Part shown: positions 1 to 10,399 of the stretch, piece after piece
Position numbering within the stretch: position 1 is the first letter of the stretch
How the letters are laid out: the number at the start of each line of letters is the position of its first letter
Assembly (NCBI GenBank): GCA_023374025.1
Contig: SIJG01000082.1
Location: 211,464 to 275,463, forward strand
From: Heterodera schachtii
Taxonomy: Eukaryota > Nematoda > Chromadorea > Rhabditida > Heteroderidae
DNA length: 64,000 bases
Reading direction: 5' to 3'
Position numbers and translations under genes: made by a program
The notes under the pieces: model-generated
Database searches by the model: none
What the model was told of the DNA's origin: nothing
The model's input: only the letters and a program-made list of their open reading frames with translations

Positions 1-34
1 ATTTCTCTTTCTTGTTCTCTTTCCCATTCTTTTT

Positions 35-81
35 CTCCCTTTCTCTCTCTCTCTCTCTCTCCTCTCTCTTTCTCCCTCACC

Positions 82-112
<31 letters not shown>

Positions 113-145
113 GCTTTGTCTCTCTCTCTCTCTTTTTCTTTCTGT
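35..145. repeat. (TC)n microsatellite
   Basis: A pyrimidine tract, mainly TC dinucleotides with small interruptions. It produces a spurious Ser/Leu reading frame that is not coding. Bases 146-511 are AT-rich with no recognisable gene. Confidence 0.95.
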
Positions 146-511
146 TCAATCCATCATTCTCACATATTCCATAAAAGCATATTTTAAAAGAATTGAAATA
201 ATTTTTAATTTTCTTAAAAAATGACTTCTAAAAAATTTTTTAGATTTAAAAGCAAAAAATCGTAAGCAATTCCACAAACTTTTTATTATATCCTTTTCTT
301 TGATCTTAAAGTTTTTCAGCCATTTTCCTTTAATTTTATTTTTTGCAAGTTTTCGTGCCAATAAAAAGTCAAGTTTAAAATCGTACGTACGTACACCACC
401 AAATTAGTATAGTGGATTAGAGCTAAAAATTTCATTGTAGTAATTATAACAAATATTTATTGCTGAAGCGGCATCAGTTGGCATAAAAATGTATGCGGAA
501 ATTTTAACTGA

Positions 512-1000
512 AAAATGTTTGTTCTATACATAGTGAAAAATAACATGAAAAAAGATTATTTTATTAACTCAAAAAAGATTTCAGAATCGGATAATATACG
601 TGACTTGGGAATTATGATTGACCCGAAACTTACTTTTTTAGAACATATTATCAAAATTGTACGAAACGCATATCTTAGAATTCACCAGATTTTTTTAGTG
701 TTAAAAACCAGGGAAATTAAGACTCTAACAGCACCTTATAACACTTCTTTACGGCCTCAATTAGAATATGCGACCTAAGTTTGGAACCCTAATTTAAAAA
801 AAGACATAGACAAAATTGAACGGGTTCAAAAAACAAGAAAAGCATTTAGAAAATGTGGTTTTATTTACAAAAAATATGGGGAAAGACTAAAAATCACTGA
901 TCTACACAAATTAGAAGAAAGAAGAAAAATTAATGATTTAACAACAGCTTTTAAAATTATAAAAAGGTACACCAGCATTGATGCTCGTTCCCGGCGGAGC
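512..1000 (+). pseudogene. non-LTR retrotransposon (LINE) reverse transcriptase, C-terminal remnant
   Basis: The conceptual protein shows the signature found just after the catalytic palm of CR1/Jockey-type LINE reverse transcriptases: a KMFVLYIVKNN strand, then RDLGIMID..LTFLEHI, then RPQLEYAT.VWNP, KKDIDKIERVQ and LEERRKINDL. An in-frame TAA at 776-778 falls between LEYAT and VWNP, and the frame continues beyond it to about 1000. No YADD box, endonuclease or 3' tail is visible, so this is a 5'-truncated, dead copy. The clade assignment is from motif style only. Confidence 0.85.
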
Positions 1001-1107
1001 CTATCGGGATCGCCGACCTCAAAAAAAAATTATATTATTGAACCTAAAAAGAGCAAAAAAAAATTAGGAAATACTACAGAAATATTTTAAAAATTTTAAT
1101 AAATTGA

Positions 1108-1300
1108 ATGCCAAATTGGTTGTTCCATTTTTCAATAACTGAACGACTAACTCGAATTTTCTTACCAATTTCGGCATTTGAAGAAGTTTAAAAATTCCAA
1201 TAATTTTGAGAATTTGATACGAAAAACCCTCCAAAATTGTGGCAGTCTCTCATTCGCATGTTACTTGGTTTGTCTTTTTTATACCGTAATTAAATTTTTC
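1108..1300 (-). pseudogene. HTH-family remnant (repeat 2) with 3' module
   Basis: On the minus strand 1111-1186 gives an IGKKIRVSRSVIEKW-like stretch, a decayed second HTH repeat. It lies beside the downstream module that follows A-type genes (CATGTTACTYGGTTTGTC at about 1258-1292). Near-identical pairs occur at 28768-28932 and 29664-29735, so this remnant has itself been copied. Confidence 0.65.
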
Positions 1301-1392
1301 GAAAAAAGGAAATTAATTTAGCATATTTAAAGGAAAAAGCACCAAAAAATAATATATATTAAATTGAAATTGGTCTAACAAATCACTCTTCT

Positions 1393-2091
1393 TCTTTTTC
1401 TGCAATTCTCTAAAACATTTCTTCTCCAAATTGCTTTTTTCATCTTAGAATAGTATTTTTTATGAATTTTCAATATTTTTCCAATTTCCTTATCACTCAT
1501 TTTTGGATTTTCTCCTTTTATTTCCCAATAAATTTTCATTTTTTCTATTTTTCTTTTTCCGTTATCATTTTCTTGCTAATGCTAAGTTTTTTCTTCCATT
1601 TACTAATTGTTCCACAGCTAACTCCAATTTTCTTGCCAATTTCTTCATTAATTTGTTGCCATTCTTTTAATGAATATTTGCTTTTTTGTTTAAATTCATT
1701 TGACATTTCAATGAAATTTGGTACAATTTCTAATTTTTCTTCATCAGTTTTTGATTTATAACTTTTTTGTATTTGTTTTCGAAGACCAAATTTTTTGATC
1801 CATTTAAAAATTTTGGTTCGATTTGTCCCCAATTTTTTCGTTATTTTACTATCAATTTTCTTCCATTTTTTATTTGAATATTTCTTTCCTTTTTCCTTTA
1901 CTTTCTCTTTTATTTTATAGAATTTGCCAATTATTTCTCCTTTTTCTTTCAATTTTTGTTCTTGTTTTTCTTCCCATTTTTCTCCAAAGATTTCATCAAA
2001 TGACTTTTGTTCCAACTTTTTATTTGTTGATTCGATTGGAAATTAGGGAAATTAAAATTAAAATTGAATAAAATAATAGTAATAATTTCAT
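1393..2091 (-). pseudogene. secreted triple-HTH family protein, frameshifted copy
   Basis: An ATG at 2089-2091 opens a hydrophobic leader (MKLLLLFYSILILISLIS). The leader frame stops just before the conserved block. The next frame then carries EQKSFDEIFGEKWEEK, HTH repeat 1 (KYSNKKWKK..LGTNRTKIFKW) and repeat 2 (KKIGVSCGTISKWKKK), down to a stop at about 1545. Repeat 3 is recognisable but out of frame between 1393 and 1545. At least two frameshifts separate leader, body and tail, so no full product is expected. A class C upstream module precedes it, and a Ty3 element sits only about 210 bp beyond the ATG. Confidence 0.85.
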
Positions 2092-2303
2092 TAGTTTAAA
2101 AATTCTCAAAAATAAATTGTAGTTATTTTTTCAAAATATAATTTTAACATTAAATAATGTTTATACATGACCAAAATCGCAAATCTACTGATTTTTAGAA
2201 AATATATAAACCTACTTAACCAGGAAATAAATATTATTATGATTTATTAAATTTTATTCTACTGAACAAATATTTGCAAGAAAAAGAAAATAATGATTAC
2301 ATT
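2092..2303 (-). promoter_or_regulatory. class C upstream module of HTH gene
   Basis: This stretch next to the start of the 1393-2091 copy recurs at 19018-19300 and partly at 22965-23110. Shared landmarks are TTCTACTGAACAAATATT and a TAATGATT box. The repetition next to a gene start suggests regulatory sequence carried along with gene copies; promoter activity is inferred. Confidence 0.5.
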
Positions 2304-2577
2304 TGTTCGGGCAGGCACATTTTGCCCCCGATTTATTTATTTCCCCTCTTCATTTGCATCACTGTTTCTGCAGTGTCTGATCTCTTCGTGCTAGAGACAG
2401 ACACACGCATGCCTATTGATTGACCGTCGCCCTTCCAAATTATTCCTCCCCATTCATTGCATAATTCATTCTGTTATCTCCCCAATTTATTTGCTCCGTT
2501 CCCCGTCTTTGCATTTATTTTGTAATTTATTATTTGTGTAATAAATTTATTTGTTGTTTGGACTTGTGGTCCTAACA
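2304..2577 (+). repeat. 5' long terminal repeat
   Basis: This 274-bp block begins TGTT and ends AACA, the short inverted termini expected of an LTR, and is followed one base later by a primer-binding site. A run of AATAAA-like signals lies near 2540-2550. No second copy is seen in the window, so the LTR call rests on its termini and position. Confidence 0.75.
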
Positions 2578-2578
2578 A

Positions 2579-2596
2579 TGGCGACGCCCGTCACTC
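2579..2596 (+). other. tRNA primer-binding site of the LTR element
   Basis: The sequence TGGCGACGCCCGTCACTC starts one base after the LTR. A leading TGG, complementary to a tRNA CCA end, is the normal layout. TGGCGAC is compatible with a tRNA-Arg primer, but the tRNA identity is a guess. Confidence 0.65.
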
Positions 2597-2811
2597 ATTC
2601 GAACTATTGGACCATTTATTCACTTCGAACAAATTTTTCGACGCCAATTCATCATCGCGTCAATTGGATTTATTCTCGTGTTGAATAAATTCATTTTTGG
2701 GAAGTTCAGAAATCTCGTGTTGATTTCTGACTTTCTGATTCATCAAAAAAGTTAATTCCTCGTGTTGGAATTGGTTCTGCTATGTGCAGTTTTTAATTCA
2801 TCAAACATCAA

Positions 2812-4269
2812 ATGGCAAACGCAAACCCCCCGGCATTCGACCAGCTCATCACGGTCCTTCAACAGCAGCAGCAATTGGTCCAACAACTTTTGGCCAATCA
2901 ATTACAGCGAAATGCTGCGCCTGCTGCTGGACCACCAACAATTACGATTCCGTCACTGCCGGATGTTCATCCATTTGAACCAACGGATGACAAAAGCAGG
3001 ATTTCGGAATGGTTGGCCCGCTTCAAATTCGCACTTGACTGCGCGGCACCGAATTCCATTGACGCAACAAAGGGCAAATGCCTCATGAACAAATTGAGCG
3101 AGGCCGCATTCAGCGAATACAGCCGCTCCGTCCTCCCATCCGCTGTCACCGATTTCAATTATGATGAGACAATTTTGAAAATGGAAAAATTATTCGCAAG
3201 GCCCCAATCGGTGTTCATTGACCGATACGAGTGCCTCAAGGCAGCTCGTCATGATGGTGAAGATTTTCGGCAGTTCTTTAACCGTCACCGGAAGCTGCTG
3301 AAAGACTTCGATTTCGACTCCATCACCAAAGAGCAATTTCAATGCCTTATGTTGTTGATGGCATTGCGATCATCCGAGGATGCGTCGCTTCGACAACGGA
3401 TTTTGATTAAGCTCGCAGAGCGGACAAAAACGGCATCATCCGATTCAATGGTGGAAGATCTGATCAATTTTCAGACGACTATTGCCGAGGCCAAATTGAT
3501 TGAACAGCCATCCGCATTTAAAAATGTGAGCGCATTGAAAAGGGGGAAGGAGAGGGAACAACAACAAATGCCATCAAATTCGCGTTTTGCCAACAATTCA
3601 CAAAACGTTTCAACGGCACAACGGAAATGCTGGCGTTGTGCAGGCGACCACCGGGCCGACGATTGTCGTCACAAATTGGCAAAATGCTCAAAATGCAAAT
3701 TTCCCGGCCACATCGCTTCACAATGCGAAAGCGTTCAGCAATGGCGACGCAAATTTGCCAGAAAGCCAATTCAACGAAAGCAAATCGGGAGTCTCAGCGT
3801 CGGTATGGCAACAAAGAACATCAATGCCACTTCACTGCTGAAAGTCGGAATTTTGGTCAACAAAAAGAAGACAAAATTTGTTGCCGACAGCGGCACGGAA
3901 GTGAACATCATCGACGAAGACGCCTATGACAAAATTGGCCGTCCAAAAATTCAGGAATGCGAAGAAAAAGGCAAACTCTTCGACGGAACAAAGGTCGCAT
4001 TCATCGGCAAAGGAGTTGCCACATTCCAATTTGGCGACATTGCCATCGACCAGGAGTTTTACGTCGCAAAAAGAGGGTCTTTAAATTTGCTGAGCATCTC
4101 AACGATGGACACATTTGGCCTGCTGGACGATTTAAAAAGGAAAATCAGCAATTCCGCCATTAATTTATGCGGCAACACCAATTCAAGTGCACCATTTACG
4201 TCCGAGGCCGCCGAACAATTTATTCAGGAATTAAAGGCCACTTTCTCCACACTTTTGAGGAAGGATTAG
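2812..4269 (+). CDS. retrotransposon Gag-protease polyprotein
   Basis: An open frame of 485 residues. The N-terminus has a Gln-rich stretch (about residues 20-35), followed by a helical capsid-like region to about 220. Two zinc knuckles follow: CX2CX3HX4C (C273, C276, H280, C285) and CX2CX4HX4C (C292, C295, H300, C305). A retropepsin follows with active-site FVADSGTE (D359). The protein would package and mature the element's RNA particle in the cytoplasm. The stop at 4267-4269 falls just before reverse transcriptase, which resumes in another frame; that is either a lost programmed frameshift or decay. Confidence 0.88.
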   Translation: MANANPPAFDQLITVLQQQQQLVQQLLANQLQRNAAPAAGPPTITIPSLPDVHPFEPTDDKSRISEWLARFKFALDCAAPNSIDATKGKCLMNKLSEAAFSEYSRSVLPSAVTDFNYDETILKMEKLFARPQSVFIDRYECLKAARHDGEDFRQFFNRHRKLLKDFDFDSITKEQFQCLMLLMALRSSEDASLRQRILIKLAERTKTASSDSMVEDLINFQTTIAEAKLIEQPSAFKNVSALKRGKEREQQQMPSNSRFANNSQNVSTAQRKCWRCAGDHRADDCRHKLAKCSKCKFPGHIASQCESVQQWRRKFARKPIQRKQIGSLSVGMATKNINATSLLKVGILVNKKKTKFVADSGTEVNIIDEDAYDKIGRPKIQECEEKGKLFDGTKVAFIGKGVATFQFGDIAIDQEFYVAKRGSLNLLSISTMDTFGLLDDLKRKISNSAINLCGNTNSSAPFTSEAAEQFIQELKATFSTLLRKD

Positions 4270-5429
4270 GATTTTGCATCATGGAAAAGGCACATCTTCA
4301 ATTGAAAGATGGGGCCACACCAATTTACAGGAAGGCACGGCCTGTGCCACACCATTCAAAGGAAATCATCGACAAGGAATTGGACCGATTGGAACAGCTG
4401 GGGATCATCCGTAAAGCTGAACATTTATCTTGGGCCGCCCCGATTTTGGTGGTCAAGAAAAGCGACGGATCAGCACGATTGTGCATCGATTATTCCACGG
4501 GATTAAATGATGCATTGCTGGATTTTCAACACCCGTTGCATATCCTGACGACATTTTTGCGACTTTGAATGGAGGAAAATTATTCTCCCAAATTGACCTC
4601 AAGGACGCATATTTCCAAATTCAATTGGATGATGATTCAAAGAAAATTTGCGGCATCTCCACCCACAAGGGCAATTATTTAATGGATCGCCTGCCTTTCG
4701 GAGTCAAATCAGCACCCGGCATTTTCCAATCAATTATGGACAAAATGCTCGCCGGTCTGAATTTTGCGACGGCATATTTAGACGACATCATCGTCGCCAG
4801 CCGAACATTTAACGATCACACTGATCATTTAAAGGAAGTGTTCGGTCGGCTGCAGTCGTTCGGAGGTCAAAATTTCGAAGTGCGCCTTCTTCCAAGAACA
4901 AATTAAATACCTTGGACTAATTATTGACAAGAATGGACGCCGACCCGACCCATCAAAGATTCAGGCCATTGTTGACATGCCCGCTCCGACCAATATTTCG
5001 TCACTGCGCTCATTTTTGGGTATGGTCAACCATTACCAGCAATTCGTCAGGAACATGCGCTTCATTCGCAAGCCGCTGGACGATCTGCTGAAGCACGAAG
5101 CAAAATGGAATTGATGCGACAATTGTCGCAAATCATTTCAAAAGTTGAAAAACATTTTGACTTCGGATTTATTATTGACACATTATGACCCAAAATTGGA
5201 AATAATTGTGTCCGCCGATGCTTCGGAGCTTGGAATCGGCGCCGTCATTTCCCATCGATTTCCAAATGGGACAATTAAGGCCATCGCACACGCGTCAAAA
5301 TCACTCGCGCCCGCGGGAAAGAATTACTCTCAAATTGAGAAGGAAGGGCTGGCTTTGATCTTCGCGGTGCAGAAATTCCACAAAATGATTTATGGCCGAA
5401 AATTTATTCTCCAAACCGACCATAAGTAG
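4270..5429 (+). pseudogene. reverse transcriptase and RNase H, frameshifted
   Basis: Homology runs through three frames. About 4270-4568 has the RT entry region (PVPHHSKEIIDKEL.RL..LGIIRKA, then WAAPILVVKKSDG). 4565-4906 has FSQIDLKDAYFQI, RLPFGVKSAPGIFQ and the catalytic YLDD at 4775-4786. A further frame at about 4880-5110 has KYLGLIIDKNGRRPDPSKI and the thumb region. RNase H follows at 5145-5429 (SADASELGIGAV..Q.EKEGLALIFAV). Motif order and style are Ty3/Gypsy. Three or more indels make it non-functional. Confidence 0.9.
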
Positions 5430-5639
5430 AAAAGAAAATTTGGAATTAGCAGCAAAAAAATAACGGAAAAAGAAAAAATAGAAAAAATGAAAATTTATTG
5501 GCAAATAAAAAGTGAAAACCCAAAAAAGAGTGATAAGGAAATTGCTAAAATTGTGAACACTTCTCAACAGAATATTTTCAATTGGAAGAAACAATTTCGA
5601 GAAGAAATATTTCAGAAAACAGCAGAAGAAAGAGGGTGA
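5430..5639 (+). pseudogene. HTH-family tail fused to truncated retroelement
   Basis: Directly after the RNase H sequence comes the third HTH repeat of the secreted family: KFGISSKKITEKEK, KIYWQIKSENPKKSDKEIAK, NIFNWKKQF, and a normal C-terminus ending in TGA at 5637-5639. The body and start of the gene are missing. The junction at 5429/5430 probably marks a deletion or recombination that removed the 3' part of the retroelement and the 5' part of an HTH gene. Confidence 0.85.
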
Positions 5640-6187
5640 TTTGCTTGTGATTTAAAATATTATTTTTGCTTCTTTTCCTCTTTATTAATTATGCTAAAAT
5701 TATTAAATTTCTTTTTTTTCGCATTACGGAATAAAAAAAGACAAACCGCGTAACATGAGGATGAGAGAATGCTTTTTAAGGAATGTTTTTCTTAAATGAA
5801 CTAAATAAAATGTCCAAAATGTGCATTTTTCAAAATTGTGACAACCCAAAATTAGTGTATCTAAAAATTATATAAAATTAAATTATTTAACAAAAATGAA
5901 TTAGGAAAAAGTAATAATCTTATTTTTTATTATCGAAATCTAAAATTTTCGGCTGCGTTCTTGGCACTTTCGTCCAGTTGTACCTCGGGTGGCGTGCGTT
6001 TTGTTTGCCATTTGGAACATAATCAATGGCCTTTTTTAAGCTCCTGACTAGAATTTTGTATTCATGTTTGTGCTCTGAAAAGATAGTAATTATTCGGTTT
6101 CCCTAGAAGAAAGACTTTTTGTCAAATTTTCTTCCGTTGACCCACGGGGAAGGCTTTTTCTTTTTTATAATATTATAAAATAAAATT
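5640..6187 (+). other. A-type 3' module, then unassigned sequence
   Basis: 5640-5770 repeats the downstream region of A-type HTH genes: a Leu/Phe-like AT tract, TTATTAATTATGCTAAA, and a box that is the reverse complement of CATGTTACNCGGTTTGTC. From 5830 to 6187 I see no gene and no close repeat in the window. Confidence 0.55.
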
Positions 6188-6665
6188 TTCACTTTATTTT
6201 ATTTTTTTGAAATTGAAATTGTCCTTAAATGTCGTATCCTCAAATGTCAAATCTTCAACAAATATTCACAAAGTTTTGTGGTGAACCACTCAGAGAATTT
6301 CAAGGATCCTGTCTCTGGTCAACATACGAATACAATTGAATCGACGTGGCAGAAGTTCAAACAGAATCATAAAGCGAGATTTGGCACTCACAGATCTCTT
6401 TTTTCCACATATATTTCGGATTTTTTGTGGCGTAAGCAATTTGGAGGACCGGATATTTTTTATAATTTGTGGTCACAAATCGCAGAATTGTACCCAATAA
6501 ACACATAAATCACCTTTTATTTGTCATTTAAAGCAATTCTAACAATAAAAAATAAAAAATAAATTTTGAAAAACTTCGAGCAAAAAAGACTACCCAAACT
6601 TAATTAGTACCAAATTTCCATTTTATTTTATTTTTTGAAATTGTCCTCAAATGTCGTGTCCTCAA
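6188..6665 (+). mobile_element. Merlin-type (IS1595/ISXO2-like) DNA transposase remnant
   Basis: The frame at about 6230-6508 reads VVNHSENFKDPVSGQHTN.IESTW, then ARFGTHRSLFSTYISDFLWR. This is the C-terminal DDE segment characteristic of Merlin/ISXO2 transposases; the Glu in NTIEST would be the third catalytic acid. The rest of the transposase is absent. Imperfect direct repeats (TTTATTTTTTGAAATTG..GTCCTYAAATGTCG) flank it at about 6188-6246 and 6616-6665. These may be leftovers of the insertion or part of a larger repeat. Confidence 0.8.
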
Positions 6666-7305
6666 TTCTTCGGGCGCTAAAATATCATTTCTGGCATCAT
6701 ACTTATTAACTAATTAATATTAATTTCATCATTATTTACCAATTCGAAATTTTTTGCTAATTAAAATAAAATTATTACGCAGTAATTAAATGGAAAGGAT
6801 TTTATAGGCTAAAATATGGAAAAATCCTGTCTCTTTATGCATAAAAATCCCAGGAAATCTCATTTTTTTATCTTTTTCGCCCGCATAATTACAAATCAAA
6901 TAAATTTCAAGGTGTTTTGGGGTAAAATTATTATTTTTTCTAATAAAATTATTTCTATAAATTGAAAGATTTCCAGCAGAAAACTTCGAAATCCAATGAT
7001 GAACGAATTAATGAATTAATAAAAAATAATGATTTTTGATTATATTTATACTCTACTGAACATCAAAATTGAAATGAAAGTAGGGAAAAACAATTTTTTT
7101 TTTTTGAGCAGTAGGATAAAAATATTTATTTAATCGTGGAATTATTTTATTTTTTCATTTATTTACAATCTTCTTAAAATTATTTATTCTGAAAAATATA
7201 TGAATTATATATGTATTTGCGACGAATAATATGCTGTTAAATTAAAATAATAAATTCATTTTTAATGTTTTAAATTTATTTGTTTTAGAAATATATCATT
7301 TTAAA
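6666..7305 (+). promoter_or_regulatory. class A upstream module (duplicated at 30.4-31.3 kb)
   Basis: Nearly the same sequence lies at 30395-31355 upstream of the intact 31356 gene, starting at TTCGGGCGCTAAAAT. The gene-proximal half has the class A landmarks: CTCTACT, then GAAAGTAGGGAAAAAC, then GCAGTAGGATAAAAAT, ATTTAATCGTGGAATTATT, TATATATGTATTTGC, and finally TTTTAG just before AAATAT..AAAATG. The TTTTAG looks like a 3' splice site for a leader or a 5'-UTR intron. Confidence 0.6.
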
Positions 7306-7990
7306 ATGAAATTATGCCTAATTTTAATTTTGATCGTCCTAATGAATATTAATTATGTTGGATCAGTGGATAAAAATTGCAACAGAAATCATTTGATGAA
7401 ATATTTGGAGAAAAATGTGAAGAAAAAGAAAAATTCGAAGAAAAAATAGAAATAATTGAAAAATATTATAAAATAAAAGAGAAAATAAAGGAGAAAGGAA
7501 AGAAATATTCAGCGAATGAATGGGTTAAAATAGAATATAAAATAGCGAAAAAATTGGGGACAAATCGAAGCAAAATTTATGAATGGATTAAAGAATTGGG
7601 GCTTAATAAACAAATAAAAAAAAGCTATAAATCAAAAACTGATGAACAAAAATTAGAAATTGTTCAAAAATTCATTGAAATGACAAATGAATATAAGCAA
7701 AAAAGAAAATATTCAAAAAATGAATGGTACCAAAATTATGGCGAAATTTGTAAGAAAATTGGAGTTAGCTATGGAACAATTAAGAGATGGATTAAAAAAT
7801 TTGGATTAAACAGTAAAAAAATAATGGAGAAAGAAAAAATGTAGAAAATGAAAATTTTTTGGCAAATAAAAAGTGAAAACCCAAAAATGAGTGACAGAGA
7901 AATTGCTAAAATTATGAACACTTCAAACCAGAAATATTTATAATTGGAAGAAACAATTTGGGGACGAATTATTTGTGAATTGAAAAACGT
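7306..7990 (+). pseudogene. secreted triple-HTH family protein, single-base frameshift
   Basis: An ATG at 7306 starts MKLCLILILIVLMNINYVGSVD. One A is missing from the following A-run (about 7367-7373), so the leader frame leaves the conserved LQQKSFDEIFGEK frame, which is open from 7377 to 7844. HTH repeat 1 (GTNRSKIYEWIKELGL) and repeat 2 (KKIGVSYGTIKRWIKKFGL) are intact. A TAG at 7842-7844 replaces the usual codon before KMKIFWQIKSENPKMSD, and repeat 3 then degrades. The upstream module is complete, so transcription is plausible. Confidence 0.85.
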
Positions 7991-8519
7991 ATGATTTTAA
8001 GAATTTTTTGGGAAATTTATAGAAAAAAATGAAAAACACTTTTTTTTTTTTTTGAAAATGTACGCTCTAAACTTTTTTTTTCAAAAAGAAAAACAAAAAT
8101 TAATTTTTAATTACTTAAAGGTGATTCTCAGTTTATTTAGATCAATTTTATGGCATTTTGTGTCTATTTCACATTTATAGAATTTTTCCAAAAACCATTT
8201 AAATTTTTTTAGAAAATTAATACTTGTTTCGGCATTTTTCTTACATATTTACGTACATATTTTGACCAGTTTTTGTATGTATTGACAGCCCAAGTAATAT
8301 GAAAAACAAAATTAAGTGAAAATCAATCGAATTTACTAAATTTTTAAAAATTATTTCTCTGTTTTCTTCTCTGTTTTCTTCTTGTTTTCAGATAAATTGG
8401 AAGAAAAAAGAGAAATTATTGGAAAAAATAACAAAAATATAGCTGACGTTTTGAAAATTTTATTGCAATTTTTAATTAGAAAAAAAAACTTTGGGAAAAG
8501 AAATAACGGAGGAAATTGG
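7991..8519 (+). other. AT-rich spacer with an HTH N-terminal scrap
   Basis: Mostly A/T homopolymer-rich. At about 8391-8450 there is a scrap encoding KLEEKREIIGKN followed by a KNIADVLKILL-like tail. The same chimeric scrap is found at 14935-15030. No gene otherwise. Confidence 0.5.
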
Positions 8520-8780
8520 ACTAAGCCAATTTAAAATTAACAATAGATGAAAATTGTTATGATATTTTTATGGCCTAATGTAATTTTGGTGATTTTCCGT
8601 TTTCATTTTGTATCTTTTATTATTAATGGAGATTTTTATATTTATTTAAAATTTCGAAATAGTTAAAAAAATATTCCAAAAGTCAAAATATTATGAAAAC
8701 ATTGAAAAACCAAAAAATATTTACGACAACTTTAATAAAAATGAGTGATGGTTAAAAAAATATTTTTTAGGCGTATTTAA
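8520..8780. repeat. inverted duplicate of 19350-19585
   Basis: The block running from ATTGTTATGATATTTTTATGG to TTTTTTAGGCGTATTT matches the reverse complement of 19350-19585 (for example TTTCATTTTGTATCTTTTATT against ATAAAAGAATCAAAATGAAA). Diverged, non-coding. Confidence 0.55.
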
Positions 8781-8965
8781 AAAAAAAAAAAAAATTGAAT
8801 TTAAGTGTTTTATTTTTTATAATGAAATCTATATTAAATCCTTAATATTTTTTAATTTGTTATTTGCGAAGGAAAAATTATATTTAAATTTTACCTTTTT
8901 TTTTTTTTATTATTCTTGCCAATATTTGTTAAATGCTTTTTTATTTTAGAGAATTTTTAAACTAA

Positions 8966-9150
8966 ATGAAATTATTACAATTATTTTATTCAATTAATTA
9001 ATCAAACCGGATCAGAAAACAAAAAACTCCAGCAAAAAACATTTTATGAAATATTTGGAGAAAAGTGGGAAGAAAAAGAAGAAGAAAATTTAGAAGAACA
9101 GAAATGGACAAAATTGTCAGAAATGAATGATACCAAGAATGTTTATGGTT
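8966..9150 (+). pseudogene. HTH-family N-terminal fragment
   Basis: An ATG at 8966 begins a short hydrophobic leader (MKLLQLFYSIN) that soon hits TAA. Out of frame with it, KKLQQKTFYEIFGEKWEEKEEE is recognisable. After about 9120 the homology ends. The HTH repeats are missing. Confidence 0.75.
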
Positions 9151-9189
9151 GACTTTGACAAAAGTTTTTTGTTGAAAACATTTTCATTT

Positions 9190-9325
9190 GATGGTTTTTT
9201 ATATAACGCCGAAAGTAGGGAATAAAAAAATTTAATTTATTGAAATATTGAGAAAATATATTAATTATATATGTATTTGCCAGGAAGAAAATCGTGTTAA
9301 GTTAATTAATAAATTAATTTTTTTT
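9190..9325 (+). promoter_or_regulatory. orphan class A upstream fragment
   Basis: GAAAGTAGGGAATAA and the proximal block GAGAAAATATATTAATTATA with TGTATTTGCC are present, but no HTH gene follows. A detached copy of the upstream module. Confidence 0.5.
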
Positions 9326-9995
9326 TGGCTAAAAAATAATCAAAAACCTCGGTGGTTTTTGTCCTGTAATTTTTTTCCGTAAACCAGAGAGGAAAAAGTT
9401 CGCTTGCTGGGCATGCACCAGATATTTTGGATACAATATTGGCTTGATTGCTTTTTGGTCAAAACGATTTAAAATGGCGATATGCCCGCGCAATTTTGCG
9501 TGTTCAAAATGCACGTTTTGGGTTTTTCGGAAATAATGAGTCAGGCTCTGAATTGGTTACAGTTAGGCCAGCGAGACTATTGTAGAGCTCGACCAGCTGC
9601 GATGTTCAAAGTGTGTTGCCAAACATTCACGTCTGCAATGACTTTTTAAAAATCTATACGATACTTTATCAAATTTGCACTTAGAAATTTGGACACTTTT
9701 CGATTTTGGGCATCTCTATATTTTAAGCCATTTTTGGGGCATCAATGCTAAAATATGAAGAAAATGATCCAAAAAAGGAGGAGTTTATCGCTCAATTCGT
9801 ATGCTATGAAATGATACAAAGTTTAAAATCAGTCATTCTTAAATTCTTATCATCTTCTTAAGTTTCAGTTTATTTTTATTATTTTTATTGTGTAATTTCA
9901 AATTTTAAAACGTTTTTTTGTTATAAATATTATATTAAATAACGAAAATTTTATTAAATCATAAAAATTTGAAAATATTATCTGTAAGAATTATT
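9326..9995. other. unassigned, partly less AT-rich stretch
   Basis: 9330-9640 is richer in G+C than its surroundings and holds a minus-strand frame of 61 codons with no recognisable motif; it may be old transposon DNA. 9850-9985 matches 20232-20350 directly, part of a repeated spacer. No gene supported. Confidence 0.4.
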
Positions 9996-10399
9996 AATTT
10001 ATGAATGGATTAAAGAAATGGGATTAAATCAAAAAATAATTAAAAACTATAAACCAAAAACTGATGAACAAAAAATTTTAATTGTGCAGAAATTTATTGA
10101 AATGACAGATGAAAATAAGCAAAAAAGAAATATTCAAAAATGAATGGCACCAAAATTATGCCGAAATTTGTAAGAAAATCGGAGTTTGCCTTTTAGTAAT
10201 TAAGAAATGGAAGAAACAATTTGCAATTAACAATAAAAGAATAACTAAGAAAGAAAAAGTGGAGAAAATGAAAATTTATTGGCAAATAAAAAGAGAAAAT
10301 CCAAAAATGAGTGGAAGAAATATCTGCAAAAATGAGAGAATTTTTATAAAAAGCATTTCAAAAGGGAAGAAACAATTTGGAGAAGCAAAAATGGAATGA
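9996..10399 (+). pseudogene. HTH-family middle and C-terminal fragment
   Basis: Starts inside repeat 1 (YEWIKEMGLNQK) and continues through the linker (KTDEQKILIVQKFIEMTD). After a frameshift at about 10130 come repeat 2 (KKIGVCLLVIKKWKKQF) and the start of repeat 3 (KIYWQIKRENPKMSG), which then degenerates. There is no start codon region and no leader. Confidence 0.8.

Larger units (their letters stand above)
2304..5429 (+). mobile_element. Ty3/Gypsy-type LTR retrotransposon, 3'-truncated
   Basis: The order is 5' LTR, primer-binding site, gag with zinc knuckles, retropepsin, reverse transcriptase and RNase H. The homology breaks abruptly after the RNase H motif ending QTDHK. The next base joins the tail of an HTH-family gene, so integrase and the 3' LTR are missing. 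Composition is clearly less AT-rich than the surroundings, which suggests a recent arrival. The pol region carries several frameshifts, so this copy cannot move by itself. Confidence 0.9.

Noticed and set aside
12..224. Ser/Leu-rich reading frame at the left edge
   Set aside because: It is the translation of a (TC)n microsatellite.
1462..1761. Phe/Leu-rich frames opposite HTH copies (also 12539-12754, 31415-31603, 34823-35035, 39137-39565, 45274-45569)
   Set aside because: They are the complements of Lys/Glu-rich HTH coding sequence, which has few stops on the other strand; the HTH strand carries the conserved motifs.
2762..3929. Additional overlapping frames inside gag
   Set aside because: Shadows of the gag-protease frame, which alone shows zinc knuckles and DSG.
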